A stretch of 64,000 nucleotides of DNA from Lachnospiraceae bacterium (GTDB lineage Bacteria > Bacillota > Clostridia > Lachnospirales > Lachnospiraceae). Under the pieces are notes generated by a model. That model saw nothing but the letters and a program-made list of their open reading frames with translations. It had not been told where the DNA came from and did not search any database. Of the stretch, positions 1-8,612 are shown in pieces (the stretch's first letter is position 1; each line of letters starts with the position of its first letter). Location of the stretch: positions 434,001-498,000 of the forward strand of contig CP107199.1 in assembly GCA_025758065.1 (NCBI GenBank), in the 5' to 3' direction. The position numbers were made by a program, and so were the translations under genes.

Positions 1-261
1 GACCATTTTCCTGCAAGGACCTATGGAAATGCATTTTTTCCCTGCGGCTACTATGATGCAGCACGCCTTACCATAGGCAAAGGAAAAGGACGCAACTGGT
101 GGTGCGTCCTCTATCCCGGACTGTGTTTTCCTGATCCGGATCCCGTTGTAAAAGAAACATCCTCTAAGGGATATTCCCTTGTCTTTGAAACTGCCCCAAG
201 ACCAGAACTGCATCTTGGACTTTTAGATGCTGCAAAACAGCTTTTTAAGCAGAAAGCTTAG
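1..261 (+). CDS. spoIIR: Stage II sporulation protein R, C-terminal part
   Basis: This is the last 86 codons of a gene that begins outside the window. The family protein is secreted from the forespore and triggers SpoIIGA processing of pro-sigma-E in the mother cell. The frame is open from base 1 and shows the family signature: an FPARTYGNAFFPCGYY-like block, then GKGKGRNWWCVLYPGLCF, and a short helical tail ending in KQKA and TAG. It ends convergently, overlapping the next minus-strand gene by 4 bp. It marks the organism as an endospore former. Identification is confident; the N-terminus cannot be seen. Confidence 0.93.
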   Translation, partial: DHFPARTYGNAFFPCGYYDAARLTIGKGKGRNWWCVLYPGLCFPDPDPVVKETSSKGYSLVFETAPRPELHLGLLDAAKQLFKQKA

Positions 262-506
262 CCTCTCGCTTTCTGCTTATCTAACATTTCCTGAAGAGCC
301 TCGTCACTTTCATCGATCCAGACATCTTCTTCATCAGCATTAAGTCCCAGATAAACAGCCAGTGTACGTTCATCATCACTGTTGTTCCAGTGGCTGATAT
401 AACGGTCGATTTCATCAAAGCCGATCTCACCGGCAAGATAGAGTTCTTTGAAAGTCTTTTCTGTTTTATCTTCTATTTTATTCTCTTCTACTTTATTCTC
501 TTCCAT
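258..506 (-). CDS. Small acidic hypothetical protein, 82 aa
   Basis: I do not recognise a named family. The protein is strongly acidic, with a Glu/Lys-rich N-terminus (MEENKVEENKIEDK) followed by a compact predicted helical region containing FKELYLAGEIGFDEIDRYI and a second acidic stretch. No signal peptide or membrane segment is seen. The start at 506 is chosen over an in-frame ATG 12 codons upstream because GGAG lies about 10 bp before it. It lies downstream of and co-directional with gntR and ispE, so it may be the last gene of that operon. It could be a small regulatory or adaptor protein, but no function is assigned. Confidence 0.7.
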   Translation of the reverse strand: MEENKVEENKIEDKTEKTFKELYLAGEIGFDEIDRYISHWNNSDDERTLAVYLGLNADEEDVWIDESDEALQEMLDKQKARG

Positions 507-610
507 TTTATATTCTTCTCCTATACATTTCCATATTTTCACAGAGTTCTTCTGTGGCTGACCTTGTAAAAAGAGTTTTTATCAGTTGTACCCCCACAGG
601 ACATTTCCTG

Positions 611-1318
611 CTACCTTCTTCCACGGCCGCGCACAGGCTGTACATCTTCCTGTTCCTTGATATTCTTTGAAACAGTGATCTCCTGATTATCAATGTGTTC
701 CCTGGCTGCATTCTTTGCTTCTGCAATGTTGCGGGTCTTGATAGCTGCTAAAATATGTTCATGTTCAACTACCAGGATTTGACGTTTATCCTCATCCTTG
801 ATGTATTCCAAGCGATAACGGTACATCTGCTCTCTTAAGTTATTTAAGATCTGCACCAGCTTGTCATTTCCGGTTCCCAGATAGATCACATCATGGAATG
901 CCTCATCCGTTTCTGCAATATTCATGGCATTTCCTTTATGAATAGCATTTTTAAAAGCATTCTGGCGCTGTTCTAACTGATCGATCTCTTCATCTGTCAT
1001 TCTCTGGCATGCCAGTTCAATAGCAAGCTCTTCCAGGGAACGGCGCACTTCCAGCACATCGCGAAGACTCTTTTCAGAGATTTTTGCTACCTCAGCGCCT
1101 TTTCGCGGGATCATAAGTACAAGTCCTTCCAGTTCCAGCTTACGGATGGCTTCACGGATCGGTGTACGGCTTACGCCTAATTTTTCTGCCAGCTGGATCT
1201 CCATCAGTCTTTCTCCCGGGGCCAGTTCTCCCTTTAAAATAGCCTGGCGCAGTGTATTAAATACAACATCACGAAGAGGCAGGTATTCATTCATATTGAC
1301 TTTAAAATTATTTTCCAT
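611..1318 (-). CDS. GntR-family transcriptional regulator with FCD domain
   Basis: A 235-residue DNA-binding regulator. Residues about 12-75 form the winged helix of GntR proteins (LGVSRTPIREAIRKLELEGL is the recognition part). Residues about 90-215 form the all-helical FCD ligand domain, with Asp and His residues expected to bind metal and a carboxylic acid effector. It starts 17 bp after the ispE stop, so the two are very likely cotranscribed. A TGTATACA core in front of ispE fits the family's operators and suggests autoregulation. The effector is unknown. The C-terminal Arg-rich RGRGRR tail is unusual. Confidence 0.9.
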   Translation of the reverse strand: MENNFKVNMNEYLPLRDVVFNTLRQAILKGELAPGERLMEIQLAEKLGVSRTPIREAIRKLELEGLVLMIPRKGAEVAKISEKSLRDVLEVRRSLEELAIELACQRMTDEEIDQLEQRQNAFKNAIHKGNAMNIAETDEAFHDVIYLGTGNDKLVQILNNLREQMYRYRLEYIKDEDKRQILVVEHEHILAAIKTRNIAEAKNAAREHIDNQEITVSKNIKEQEDVQPVRGRGRR

Positions 1319-1335
1319 CTTAAGACCATTCCTTT

Positions 1336-2241
1336 CTAAATTTTATATGTACTTCGTTTTACATTAAAGAAGTTGGTGAGATATACTTGTTTTGCCAGTT
1401 TTGCTGCATCGCCGTAGCGAAGCCTTTCGTAAGCATTCTGCGCTGCCTGAGGATTGGTGAACAGGCCAAATACGGTCGGACCGCTTCCGCTCATCATGGC
1501 ATTGACCGCCCCTTCTGCTTTCATCACCTGCTCGATCTCACCGATCACAGGATATTTACCTGCTGTTACCAGTTCCAGTACATTTCCGAATTTCCCGGCT
1601 ATTTCATGGATATTCTGGCGGTTGATTGCTTCTATCATACCGTCAATATCCGGATGGTCTTCTGGTTTCAGCTCCATAGCATCCAGGCTTTCATAAACCA
1701 CTTTTGTAGAAACGCTGATCCCCGGCTTTGCGATCAGCACCTGACATTGTGGAATCTGGGGAAGCGGTGTTAATTCTTCGCCAATCCCTTCTGAAAGTGC
1801 CGTTCCACGCATCAGGCAGTATGGGATATCTGCTCCCAGCTTTACACCACGCTCCATAAGTTCTTTTATACTTAAACCCAAGCCAAACATTTTATTGACC
1901 CCAAAAAGGACCGCAGCTGCATCTGTACTGCCTCCGGCCATTCCTGCCGATACAGGAATGAACTTTTTCAGTTGTATGGAAACCCCCTCTTTTACTCCGA
2001 ATTCTTCTATTAAAAGAGCCGCTGCGCGGTAAGCCAGATTCTGTTCATTGTTCGGAAGGTAAAACAGGTTAGTCTCCAGACGGATACCTGGCTCCTTTGT
2101 CCTGTAAAGTTCGATCCTGTCATGAAGTCCTACAGTCTGCATGATCATACGGACATCATGATACCCGTTGTCCCTTTTTCCCAGTACATCCAGCGCCAGA
2201 TTTATCTTTCCATATGCCTTCAGGCGTAAATGTTTGATCAT
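1336..2241 (-). CDS. ispE: 4-diphosphocytidyl-2-C-methyl-D-erythritol kinase
   Basis: GHMP kinase of the non-mevalonate (MEP) isoprenoid pathway; it phosphorylates the 2-hydroxyl of CDP-methylerythritol with ATP in the cytosol. The 301-residue length matches the family. The N-terminal AYGKINLALDVLGKRDNGYHD block, the ATP-binding PVSAGMAGGSTDAAAV glycine/serine loop near residue 95, and the C-terminal MMSGSGPTVFGLF motif are all present. It heads the ispE-gntR-small ORF group. An intact gene; no oddities. Confidence 0.96.
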   Translation of the reverse strand: MIKHLRLKAYGKINLALDVLGKRDNGYHDVRMIMQTVGLHDRIELYRTKEPGIRLETNLFYLPNNEQNLAYRAAALLIEEFGVKEGVSIQLKKFIPVSAGMAGGSTDAAAVLFGVNKMFGLGLSIKELMERGVKLGADIPYCLMRGTALSEGIGEELTPLPQIPQCQVLIAKPGISVSTKVVYESLDAMELKPEDHPDIDGMIEAINRQNIHEIAGKFGNVLELVTAGKYPVIGEIEQVMKAEGAVNAMMSGSGPTVFGLFTNPQAAQNAYERLRYGDAAKLAKQVYLTNFFNVKRSTYKI

Positions 2242-2357
2242 AGCTGCTATCCCCTTTTTCTCGATTCATTAATACTATCGGATACCTGGCACTTCGTGCT
2301 CCCGTAATCCTCAAAACATTCCTGATCTGTTCATTATTTTGTACATTTTATAATACA

Positions 2358-2377
2358 TTATATTGTATACATTAATT
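2358..2377. promoter_or_regulatory. Candidate GntR/FCD operator before ispE
   Basis: The 8-bp palindrome TGTATACA (2364-2371) lies in an AT-rich stretch about 120 bp upstream of ispE. TGTATAC-centred palindromes are the usual operators of FCD-type GntR proteins, and such a regulator is encoded two genes on. The link to that regulator is inference. Confidence 0.4.
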
Positions 2378-2432
2378 CTAACTATTTTTCAAGAGTCTAA
2401 ACATTAAAAAAATATTAAAAAATATTATGATT

Positions 2433-2466
2433 CATAAAGAAAAAGAGGACCTGCTGCTGGTCCCCT
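2433..2466 (-). terminator. Terminator after the DUF624 gene
   Basis: Read on the minus strand, GGACC and GGTCC pair around a 7-nt loop and are followed by a T-rich run (TCTTTTTCTTT). It lies about 35 bp past the stop of the DUF624 gene. Confidence 0.6.
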
Positions 2467-2501
2467 TCGATTTATCTCTGATATATAAATATATGGTTTC
2501 T

Positions 2502-3239
2502 TTATTTTCCTTTTAAACTCTGAATTGCATCTTCGATCTCTTTATTATTTTCATCTAACAGCGGGGAAAGTCCACTTTCATGGCCCTGCTTATCTTCTTC
2601 CGGGATATACTTTTTAAAGATCGGTGTGAAGATATAGGAATTCACAAATGCGATCAGCGGAAAACCAAATAACAGCAGGAGCATGGCTGCCTGAGGCATT
2701 ACAAATAAAGCAAAATATACGGCTGCGACTAAAAAGCCATCTACTACCAGCATCATAATAGTCTGTCCCATATGACGGACTGACATGAAAAGCGCGTTAA
2801 ATAATGTACGCTTTACTGTATTGTAAAATCTTGCCTGAAGAGGGAATACGTAGGTAGTGATAAATAAAAGGATCAGGGTCATTCCACCAAAAACAGCTGT
2901 CAGCATGGTCTTTAAAGTACCAGACATACCTGCTGCCGCTCCTCCCATAATAAACCACAGATCAAAAGCAACCAGCGATCCCGCTAAAAGGATCAGCAGC
3001 CAGATGGCTGTAGCCTGTTTAAAGTTCTGGATAAAGGAACGGAAAAAGGATTTTATCGTAGAATCATCCTCATCGCGCACCAGCTTTAAGGTTACGTAAT
3101 ATACTGCTGTGGTAGCTGCACCGGCTGTAAATACCGGAATACAACAGACCAGCCATAAAAGATTCAAAAGCACCAGATCTCCCAGCTTTCCAATAAAGCG
3201 CCAGACCGGATTGTCATAATTAAAAAATCCCTGCAACAT
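2502..3239 (-). CDS. DUF624 (YesL-like) integral membrane protein
   Basis: A 245-residue membrane protein with about five hydrophobic segments. The N-terminus MLQGFFNYDNPVWRFIGKLG followed by a long hydrophobic helix is typical of YesL/DUF624 proteins. These often sit beside carbohydrate ABC transporters but have no proven reaction. The start at 3239 is preferred to an upstream in-frame start because GAGG precedes it at the right distance and it matches the family N-terminus. The C-terminus is charged and probably cytoplasmic. The gene stands alone with its own terminator. Confidence 0.85.
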   Translation of the reverse strand: MLQGFFNYDNPVWRFIGKLGDLVLLNLLWLVCCIPVFTAGAATTAVYYVTLKLVRDEDDSTIKSFFRSFIQNFKQATAIWLLILLAGSLVAFDLWFIMGGAAAGMSGTLKTMLTAVFGGMTLILLFITTYVFPLQARFYNTVKRTLFNALFMSVRHMGQTIMMLVVDGFLVAAVYFALFVMPQAAMLLLLFGFPLIAFVNSYIFTPIFKKYIPEEDKQGHESGLSPLLDENNKEIEDAIQSLKGK

Positions 3240-3337
3240 AGTTTGTCCTCGTCTTTCATTAATGCCACGCCGAAAAGCTTCTGTACCTGTATGAATGCCT
3301 GCTTTTCTTTGGTTCATTACATTGTATCTTATACTCA

Positions 3338-3452
3338 CGAATCCCGCGCATTCGCGCTCTTCTGCCTGCTTACGCAGGCGATTCGTTCGTTAATGGCCCT
3401 AGAAAAACAAATGTCTGCTGCGCAGCCGCTTGTTTTTCTTTTGGGCTCATTA
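3338..3452. repeat. Structured intergenic repeat, copy 1
   Basis: About 115 bp sharing blocks with 12000-12108: the hairpin GCCTGC/GCAGGC, then TTCGTTAATGGC, then GAAAAACAA ... TTGTTTTTC and GCTCATTA. Here the outer stem is CGAATC/GATTCG and the first hairpin GCGC-attc-GCGC. In the other copy these helices have different sequence but still pair. It lies between the DUF624 gene and a divergent gene. It could be a structured RNA or a small mobile repeat. Confidence 0.6.
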
Positions 3453-3484
3453 TATCATATCTAATGTAAAAAGGAAATGGGCAG

Positions 3485-3513
3485 TTGCAGGTATCTGCTT
3501 TTTCAGCTATACT
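3485..3513 (+). promoter_or_regulatory. Possible promoter of the 227-aa membrane protein
   Basis: TTGCAG and TATACT separated by 17 bp, about 75 bp before the ATG at 3588. The -10 is good; the -35 matches only in TTG. Confidence 0.35.
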
Positions 3514-3587
3514 ATAAGTTAATGATGTTAAAATATTCGTAATCCACTCATTTTTCTAAAAAAATGCTGACCTGAAAGGAACACACC

Positions 3588-4271
3588 ATGGACCTGAAGA
3601 AAAACCTGAATAGCGAACTTGAAAAACTAAAACACATGTCTGTCAAAGACAAGATCTGGTATATTTTAGAATATTATAAATTTCATATGATCGCGATCAT
3701 ACTTTTTATCTCTATGTTGTGGGTGATCGGCAGCAGCATTTACCGCCAGTCTTTTACCACACGGCTTACACTTGCCATTGTTAATGACTACTCCGGCGGC
3801 AATTCTTCTATAGAACCATTGGAAAACAGCCTGAAAGACGCTCTTGGCTGTGGAAAAAAGGATCTGATCGAGATCAATTCCGGTCTTTTCATCAATACAG
3901 ATGAGCCCCAGGCCTCCCAATATGCTTATGCCAGTATGGCAAAGATCGCAGCTCTGTCTGCTGGAGGAAATCTGGATATTATAATTGCTGATCCACAGAC
4001 CATCCAGCACTATGGATCCCAGAATGCATTTTTAAACCTGGAAGATTTTTTACCGGAAGATTTAAAAGATCGTGCTGAAACGGAAGGACTTTTCTTCTAT
4101 ACAGACAATGGAAGCGGCCAGTCTATAGCTGCCGCTATTTCCCTGGATTCAACGGATTTTTCTGAGCTTACAGGAGCCGTGATCCATTCTCCTTATCTGG
4201 CTGTTGTTGCATCTTCTCAGCATACAGAAGATACCCTTCGGGCCATTCACTGGCTATTTGACCAGAAGTGA
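3588..4271 (+). CDS. Membrane-anchored hypothetical protein, 227 aa
   Basis: I do not recognise a named family. A cytoplasmic N-terminus of about 35 residues (MDLKKNLNSELEKLKHMSVKDK) is followed by one membrane helix (residues about 36-54, MIAIILFISMLWVIGSSIY) and a soluble extracellular domain of about 170 residues. That domain contains LDIIIADPQTIQHYGSQNAF and LNLEDFLPEDL, which look like parts of a periplasmic-binding-protein fold, but this is inference. Start supported by GAAAGGAA upstream. The last 104 bp overlap the end of the convergent acetyltransferase gene. Confidence 0.75.
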   Translation: MDLKKNLNSELEKLKHMSVKDKIWYILEYYKFHMIAIILFISMLWVIGSSIYRQSFTTRLTLAIVNDYSGGNSSIEPLENSLKDALGCGKKDLIEINSGLFINTDEPQASQYAYASMAKIAALSAGGNLDIIIADPQTIQHYGSQNAFLNLEDFLPEDLKDRAETEGLFFYTDNGSGQSIAAAISLDSTDFSELTGAVIHSPYLAVVASSQHTEDTLRAIHWLFDQK

Positions 4272-5007
4272 TCTTTACTGCTTCCATTCCAAGGCTTTCT
4301 GCCAGTGTGCAGGAAGCCTTGTTTTTTTTCTCGATCCAGGCACAAAGTCTGGCGGAAAGAACTTCATGGGCATAGAAAAGAATGGCAATTGCCGCTTCTT
4401 TTGCATAACCATTTTTCCTGTAGGTTTTAAAAATATGGTATCCCAGTTCCAGCCAGCACAAACCGTCCGGAAGTGCCGGAAGAGCCTGCAAAGCAGTTTC
4501 CGGGATCTGTGGATTGCCAACACCAGCCATACCGATCAGGACTGTATTATCCTTTTTAACTGCATTTTTTTCAGCTTTCTTTAGCACAGCCCATGTTCCA
4601 TATTCGTAAAATCCATACTGGTTCTTTATATAAGCTTCCAGCTTATCTGGATCACGAAATATTTCTTCTTCCTTCCCATATTCTTCTTCCGATATATTCT
4701 TCGCATCTTCTTTTATAAATTCACGAATGACCAGTCTTTCTGTTTCATCGATCAGCCAAGGAAGCCCCAGATAACGGCGCAGGATCAGCTCTGTAAGTTC
4801 ATCTGTGGCATACTCTATGGAAGGAATTACATAGGGAATCCCATTTAAATCCCAGCTGTCTGTGGCTTTCTCATCTGTTTTCCCACTGCTCATACAGCCT
4901 AAAACAGCCCTTCCGGAAGCTTTCGCCTCCAAAAGGGCCTGTGGTTCATCGGATATGAGAAGCGTATATTTTCTTCCTTCTATTAAAAGAGCGCGCTCCT
5001 GTTTCAT
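4168..5007 (-). CDS. GNAT-family N-acetyltransferase with N-terminal extension
   Basis: A 279-residue protein. Residues about 90-260 are a GNAT domain: RLVIREFIKEDA opens it, LELGYHIFKTYRKNGYAKEA is the acetyl-CoA-binding core, and ESLGMEAV is the usual closing motif. The first 85 residues are an additional domain I cannot assign. The acceptor substrate is unknown. GNAT proteins of this RimJ/RimL-like type acetylate protein N-termini or small amines. The final 35 codons overlap a convergent gene, and the overlap includes the last strand of the fold, so it is not just a stray tail. Confidence 0.85.
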   Translation of the reverse strand: MKQERALLIEGRKYTLLISDEPQALLEAKASGRAVLGCMSSGKTDEKATDSWDLNGIPYVIPSIEYATDELTELILRRYLGLPWLIDETERLVIREFIKEDAKNISEEEYGKEEEIFRDPDKLEAYIKNQYGFYEYGTWAVLKKAEKNAVKKDNTVLIGMAGVGNPQIPETALQALPALPDGLCWLELGYHIFKTYRKNGYAKEAAIAILFYAHEVLSARLCAWIEKKNKASCTLAESLGMEAVKITSGQIASEWPEGYLLYAEKMQQQPDKENGSRLL

Positions 5008-5082
5008 ATTGTTCTATCTCCTGTGAGAACCGTTTTTGAGTTTTACTGCATTTTGATATTGATCCCATCGTTTCCCGATCGA

Positions 5083-5601
5083 TCAGCACTTCTCTGGCTC
5101 TGGATAATCCACACCAAAGGTATCTACAGTCATAGATTTGATCTTCTGCTCCTTTAACGGACGGTCAGAATAATCGGTACGCTCATTTGCGATCTTATCT
5201 ACAATATTCATTCCCTCTGTTACCTTACCGAATGCTGCATACGCACCATCAAGATGAGGCGCATCCTTGTGCATGATAAAGAACTGGGATCCTGCAGAGT
5301 TTGGCATCATGGACCTTGCCATGGATAAAACGCCTTCTGTGTGCTTTAAATCATTTTTTACACCGTTCTGGCTGAATTCGCCCTTAATGCTATAGCCTGG
5401 ACCACCCATACCAGTTCCCTGTGGGCATCCGCCCTGGATCATAAATCCACGGATGACTCTGTGGAAGATCAGACCGTCATAATAACCTTTCTTCACCAGA
5501 CTGATAAAGTTATTTACTGTGTTTGATGCTACTTCCGGATATAATTCTGCTTTTATCACATCACCATTTTCCATGGTAATGGTAACTACTGGATTTGCCA
5601 T
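5083..5601 (-). CDS. Cyclophilin-type peptidyl-prolyl cis-trans isomerase
   Basis: A 172-residue single-domain cyclophilin without signal peptide, so cytosolic. It catalyses proline cis-trans isomerisation during protein folding. The FHRVIRGFMIQGGCPQGTG block carries the catalytic Arg, and NSAGSQFFIM plus AAFGKVTEGM complete the active site. The AGGAG-like site before ATG at 5601 supports the start. Intact, monocistronic, and just downstream (on its strand) of the transposon nest. Confidence 0.95.
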   Translation of the reverse strand: MANPVVTITMENGDVIKAELYPEVASNTVNNFISLVKKGYYDGLIFHRVIRGFMIQGGCPQGTGMGGPGYSIKGEFSQNGVKNDLKHTEGVLSMARSMMPNSAGSQFFIMHKDAPHLDGAYAAFGKVTEGMNIVDKIANERTDYSDRPLKEQKIKSMTVDTFGVDYPEPEKC

Positions 5602-5705
5602 TGTTTTTATCTCCTTTTCATTTCAGAATGGGCCTGTGATATATGGCCTTTCTGTTTAATATAGCAGATTGCAGGGTGGTTGTCCAGTGAGGAGAAAACC
5701 CAATT

Positions 5706-6957
5706 CACGACAAACGCACGAACGATCATCTGGCATCAATTCTGCTTTCTGTTATTTTTTAAGCTTCTAAAAGTTCTTCTAGATACTGAATTGGGCGTAA
5801 GCTAAGTACAAACCTTTTCTTTCGCATCGACAACTTATGTCTTGTTATTTGTGCCGGTTTCAAAATACTTAGGCTCCATTTCCTTATGATATTCAAATTT
5901 TGTGCCGCCAGCTTATCTATGGTTGTATTCGCATCTTCCCGGAATGTTACATCCAGATACCAGTGCATGCTTTCTATACTCCAGTGTCCTCTCACTGCAC
6001 GGCTGACCTGTTCAATGTCTCCTTTTAAACTGCTGATGAAATAACGGTTCTCTATTCTTGTATTTCCTTCTTTCTTCAGCGTTTTCTTCTCCATTACTAT
6101 ACTGGACAGTCCTTTCCAGTTCTTTTTCTGGCTTAACCACTTAATATCCTCTGTCTGATAATACTCCCTTATCTCGATCTGACCATGTGCTTTTTCCTGG
6201 GTTTTTTTGTAATTACCTCTTTCACGGATCTCTTTTTGGAACTCTTCGTCTGAAAAGTATTCTTGTACATCTTCATACAGACTGTTTTGATTTCTCTTCA
6301 ATGCCAGCACATAGTCTGCCCGTTTTTTCTTTATTTTCTCCGCTATTGCAGTCTGCGTTCCCATTGCATCGATTGTTACGAGCTGGCCTTTTATCTGGAT
6401 CTTGTCCAGCAATTCCGGGATCGCTACGATCTCATTGCTTTTTTCTTCAACTGCTTTTTGTCCAAGACAGAAACCTGACTCTTTACTCCATGCTGATACA
6501 ATGTGGGATGCCTTCCCATCTCCTCTTTTATTGGAGCGCATGGTTTTACCATCTATACAAATGATCTTCTTCAGTAGTTCCCCTTCATTCTGATTTAATC
6601 GATCCTGCCATTTTCCATAAAGCTGCTGTATGATCTCCGGTGATATCATCCCCATTACACGTCTTATTGTATCATGAGATGGTATTCCGTTTTTTAACTC
6701 AATATATTTGCGTAGATAATCCTGATAACTTTCCGCAAACAATGCCATTTCCACCCAGTCATCCGCATTTGCCAGTGTTGCAAACAATACAATAACAAGA
6801 ATGTCCTTCAATGTATGACGAACTTTCCTTTGCTGACGATCATCTTCTATGTATTCCAGCCAATCTAATAATTCCTGCATGTATCAACACCCCTTTTCTT
6901 TTAATTTTATCAGAAAAGGGGCGTGTTCACAATTTATTTACTCATGCGTTTGTCATG
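5706..6957 (-). mobile_element. ISAs1-family insertion sequence, 1252 bp
   Basis: The element is bounded by imperfect inverted repeats CACGACAAACGCACGA (left) and CATGACAAACGCATGA (right, reversed), and flanked by a perfect 10-bp direct repeat AAACCCAATT at 5696-5705 and 6958-6967. This fits the 8-10 bp duplications known for the ISAs1 family. It contains one intact transposase gene. The duplicated target lies in IS66 tnpB codons that continue at 6968 and 8297. Confidence 0.9.
5759..6880 (-). CDS. ISAs1-family (H-repeat type) DDE transposase
   Basis: A 373-residue intact transposase. An N-terminal helical domain (RQQRKVRHTLKDILVIVLFA) precedes an RNase-H-fold catalytic core. The first Asp is in CIDGKTMRS, the second in TIDAMGTQTAIAEKI, and the Glu in HWSIESMHWYLDVTF. 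This is the pattern and length of ISAs1/H-repeat proteins. It fills most of the 1252-bp element and shows no frameshift, so the element could be active. Confidence 0.95.
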   Translation of the reverse strand: MQELLDWLEYIEDDRQQRKVRHTLKDILVIVLFATLANADDWVEMALFAESYQDYLRKYIELKNGIPSHDTIRRVMGMISPEIIQQLYGKWQDRLNQNEGELLKKIICIDGKTMRSNKRGDGKASHIVSAWSKESGFCLGQKAVEEKSNEIVAIPELLDKIQIKGQLVTIDAMGTQTAIAEKIKKKRADYVLALKRNQNSLYEDVQEYFSDEEFQKEIRERGNYKKTQEKAHGQIEIREYYQTEDIKWLSQKKNWKGLSSIVMEKKTLKKEGNTRIENRYFISSLKGDIEQVSRAVRGHWSIESMHWYLDVTFREDANTTIDKLAAQNLNIIRKWSLSILKPAQITRHKLSMRKKRFVLSLRPIQYLEELLEA

Positions 6958-6973
6958 AAACCCAATTACTATA

Positions 6974-8291
6974 ATGGTATCGTAATTTAAGACACTTTGA
7001 GAGACATATTTTAATGAATCTGGTATACTGTAAGCACTATAAAAAGAAGAATCATTTTTATGTCTCGAACAAGAAGAATTTTCTCCGCAAAATTCAAATC
7101 CGAGTTAGTCATTGAACTGCTCAAAGGAGAAAAGGACTTAAATACAATTGCCAGCGAAAATAACATTCAGCCGAATCTTCTTCGCAACTGGAAAAAAGAA
7201 TTCCTCGATAAAGCATCGGTTGTCTTCGATGATTCAAGAGAAGACAACTTGAAAGAGAAACCCGCCTTAGAGCGCAAGGAAAAAGCCGAATACGCGAAAA
7301 AAGTTGGCCAGCTCACCATGCAGGTGGATTGGTTGAAAAAAAATCTGAAGAAACACTTAGACCTGACTACGAGAGTAAATTTAGTCCGAAACCTTTTGAA
7401 GACTAAAGAATTCCCAATAAAAACAGGTGCTGAGCTTCTTGGAATCAACCGCACCAGCGTGTACTATAATGGAACACACATATCTCAGGAAGAGTTAGAA
7501 TGCAAAGCTATCATTGATCATCTGCATACCGATAATTCTGCCTGGGGAGCCCGTCAAATGTCTTCACAGCTGAAAATGCGTGGTCATCAGGTGGGACGCC
7601 GGAAAACGCGCCGCTATATGATTGAAATGTGGATTGATCCGATCTATCCAAAGATGAATCTTTCCAAACGTATGCAACAGGCGAAAGTCTGCCCGTATCT
7701 GCTTCGTAACGCCGTTATCGACCATCCAAATCAGGCATGGTCAATCGACATCACCTATATCCCCATCAAGCACGGCTTCCTGTATCTGACAGCCATCATT
7801 GACTGGTATAGCCGTTGTATTGTTGGCTGGGAGATAGATGATACCTTGGACACCAAAATGGTCATAAACGCGTTGAAAAAAGCTTTCAAGGTGGCAAACC
7901 CCCTGATTCTGAACTCTGATCAAGGATGTCAGTTTACAAGCACCGAGTACATAGCATTTCTCAAAGAAAACCATATCCGTCAGAGCATGGATGGAAAAAG
8001 CCGCTGGGCAGACAACATCATGATTGAACGCTGGTTTCGCAGCTTCAAATATGAGGAAGCCTATCTTACACAGTATGCCAACATCCTGGAAGCGAGAGCG
8101 GCTATCAAAAGCTATGTACATACCTACAACTTTGAGCGCTGTCATTCAGCAATCAACAATCAGACACCCACATCATATTATTATCCGGCACTGCTGATTG
8201 ATCATGCTGCTTAATGGAGGCCCCTCCCAACTCAGCTACATATATCGGTTCATTAAAAAATGTTTGAATTTTTGTCTTGACAACTGAACCA
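6974..8291 (+). mobile_element. IS3-family insertion sequence, about 1318 bp
   Basis: Ends resemble each other as inverted repeats over about 45 bp (left ATGGTATCGTAATTTAAGAC, right reversed TGGTTCAGTTGTCAAGAC, both continuing to TTTTAATGAA). The 5-bp sequence CTATA flanks the element at 6969-6973 and 8292-8296. Removing the element and one CTATA restores an IS66 TnpB reading frame, which supports these ends. Exact end bases are accurate to within a few bases. Confidence 0.8.
7060..8214 (+). CDS. IS3-family transposase, single continuous ORF
   Basis: 384 residues. Residues 1-60 are the IS3 OrfA-type helix-turn-helix (SEN-NIQPNLLRNWKKEF); residues about 70-100 form a coiled linker; residues about 215-380 are the integrase core. 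Catalytic residues: Asp in WSIDITYIP, Asp in LNSDQGCQF, Glu in DNIMIERWFRSFKYE. Most IS3 members make the full protein by -1 frameshifting between two ORFs; here one ORF covers both parts. It appears intact. A decayed relative lies at 24577-25004. Confidence 0.93.
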   Translation: MSRTRRIFSAKFKSELVIELLKGEKDLNTIASENNIQPNLLRNWKKEFLDKASVVFDDSREDNLKEKPALERKEKAEYAKKVGQLTMQVDWLKKNLKKHLDLTTRVNLVRNLLKTKEFPIKTGAELLGINRTSVYYNGTHISQEELECKAIIDHLHTDNSAWGARQMSSQLKMRGHQVGRRKTRRYMIEMWIDPIYPKMNLSKRMQQAKVCPYLLRNAVIDHPNQAWSIDITYIPIKHGFLYLTAIIDWYSRCIVGWEIDDTLDTKMVINALKKAFKVANPLILNSDQGCQFTSTEYIAFLKENHIRQSMDGKSRWADNIMIERWFRSFKYEEAYLTQYANILEARAAIKSYVHTYNFERCHSAINNQTPTSYYYPALLIDHAA

Positions 8292-8296
8292 CTATA

Positions 8297-8612
8297 CTTG
8301 CCTGCGGAACAGTTGATCTGAGAAAAGGTATTAATGGGCTGGCAACGATCATCAGTGATAAGTATGGTCAAAATCTATTCGAGAAGAGAACGCTCTTTTT
8401 GTTTTGTAGGAAGCGTTCCGATCGGTGCAAAGGACTTTTGTGGATGGGGACCGGATTTTTACTTCTGTATAAGCGCTTTGAAGCGGGACGGTTATCATGG
8501 CCAAGGAATACGCAGGAAGCAGCAGATCTTACCGAAGAGCAGTACAAATATGATGGGTTTAAATCCCTTGGATCCCAAAATCAAAGATGTCAATCCGAAA
8601 AATATCTATTGA
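8297..8612 (+). pseudogene. IS66 TnpB remnant, frameshifted and split by two insertions
   Basis: Reads LACGTVDLRKGINGLATI, then FLFCRKRSDRCKGLLW and FLLLYKRFEAGRLSWPR, all hallmarks of IS66 TnpB (Orf2). Around 8550 the frame shifts: the downstream part continues as MMGLNPLDPKIKDVNPK in the next frame and stops at 8612, consistent with loss of one or two bases. The upstream codons (N-P-I-T-I) are separated from this part by the IS3 and ISAs1 insertions. TnpB is an accessory protein of unknown biochemical role. Confidence 0.85.

Noticed and set aside
2275..2312. Third copy of the structured intergenic repeat
   Set aside because: GGAT...ATCC around GCAC-ttc-GTGC resembles only its first hairpin; the other conserved blocks are absent.
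8334..8612. Independent 92-aa plus-strand gene
   Set aside because: Its first half is a shadow of the IS66 TnpB frame; only the last 20 residues are TnpB-like, because of a frameshift.
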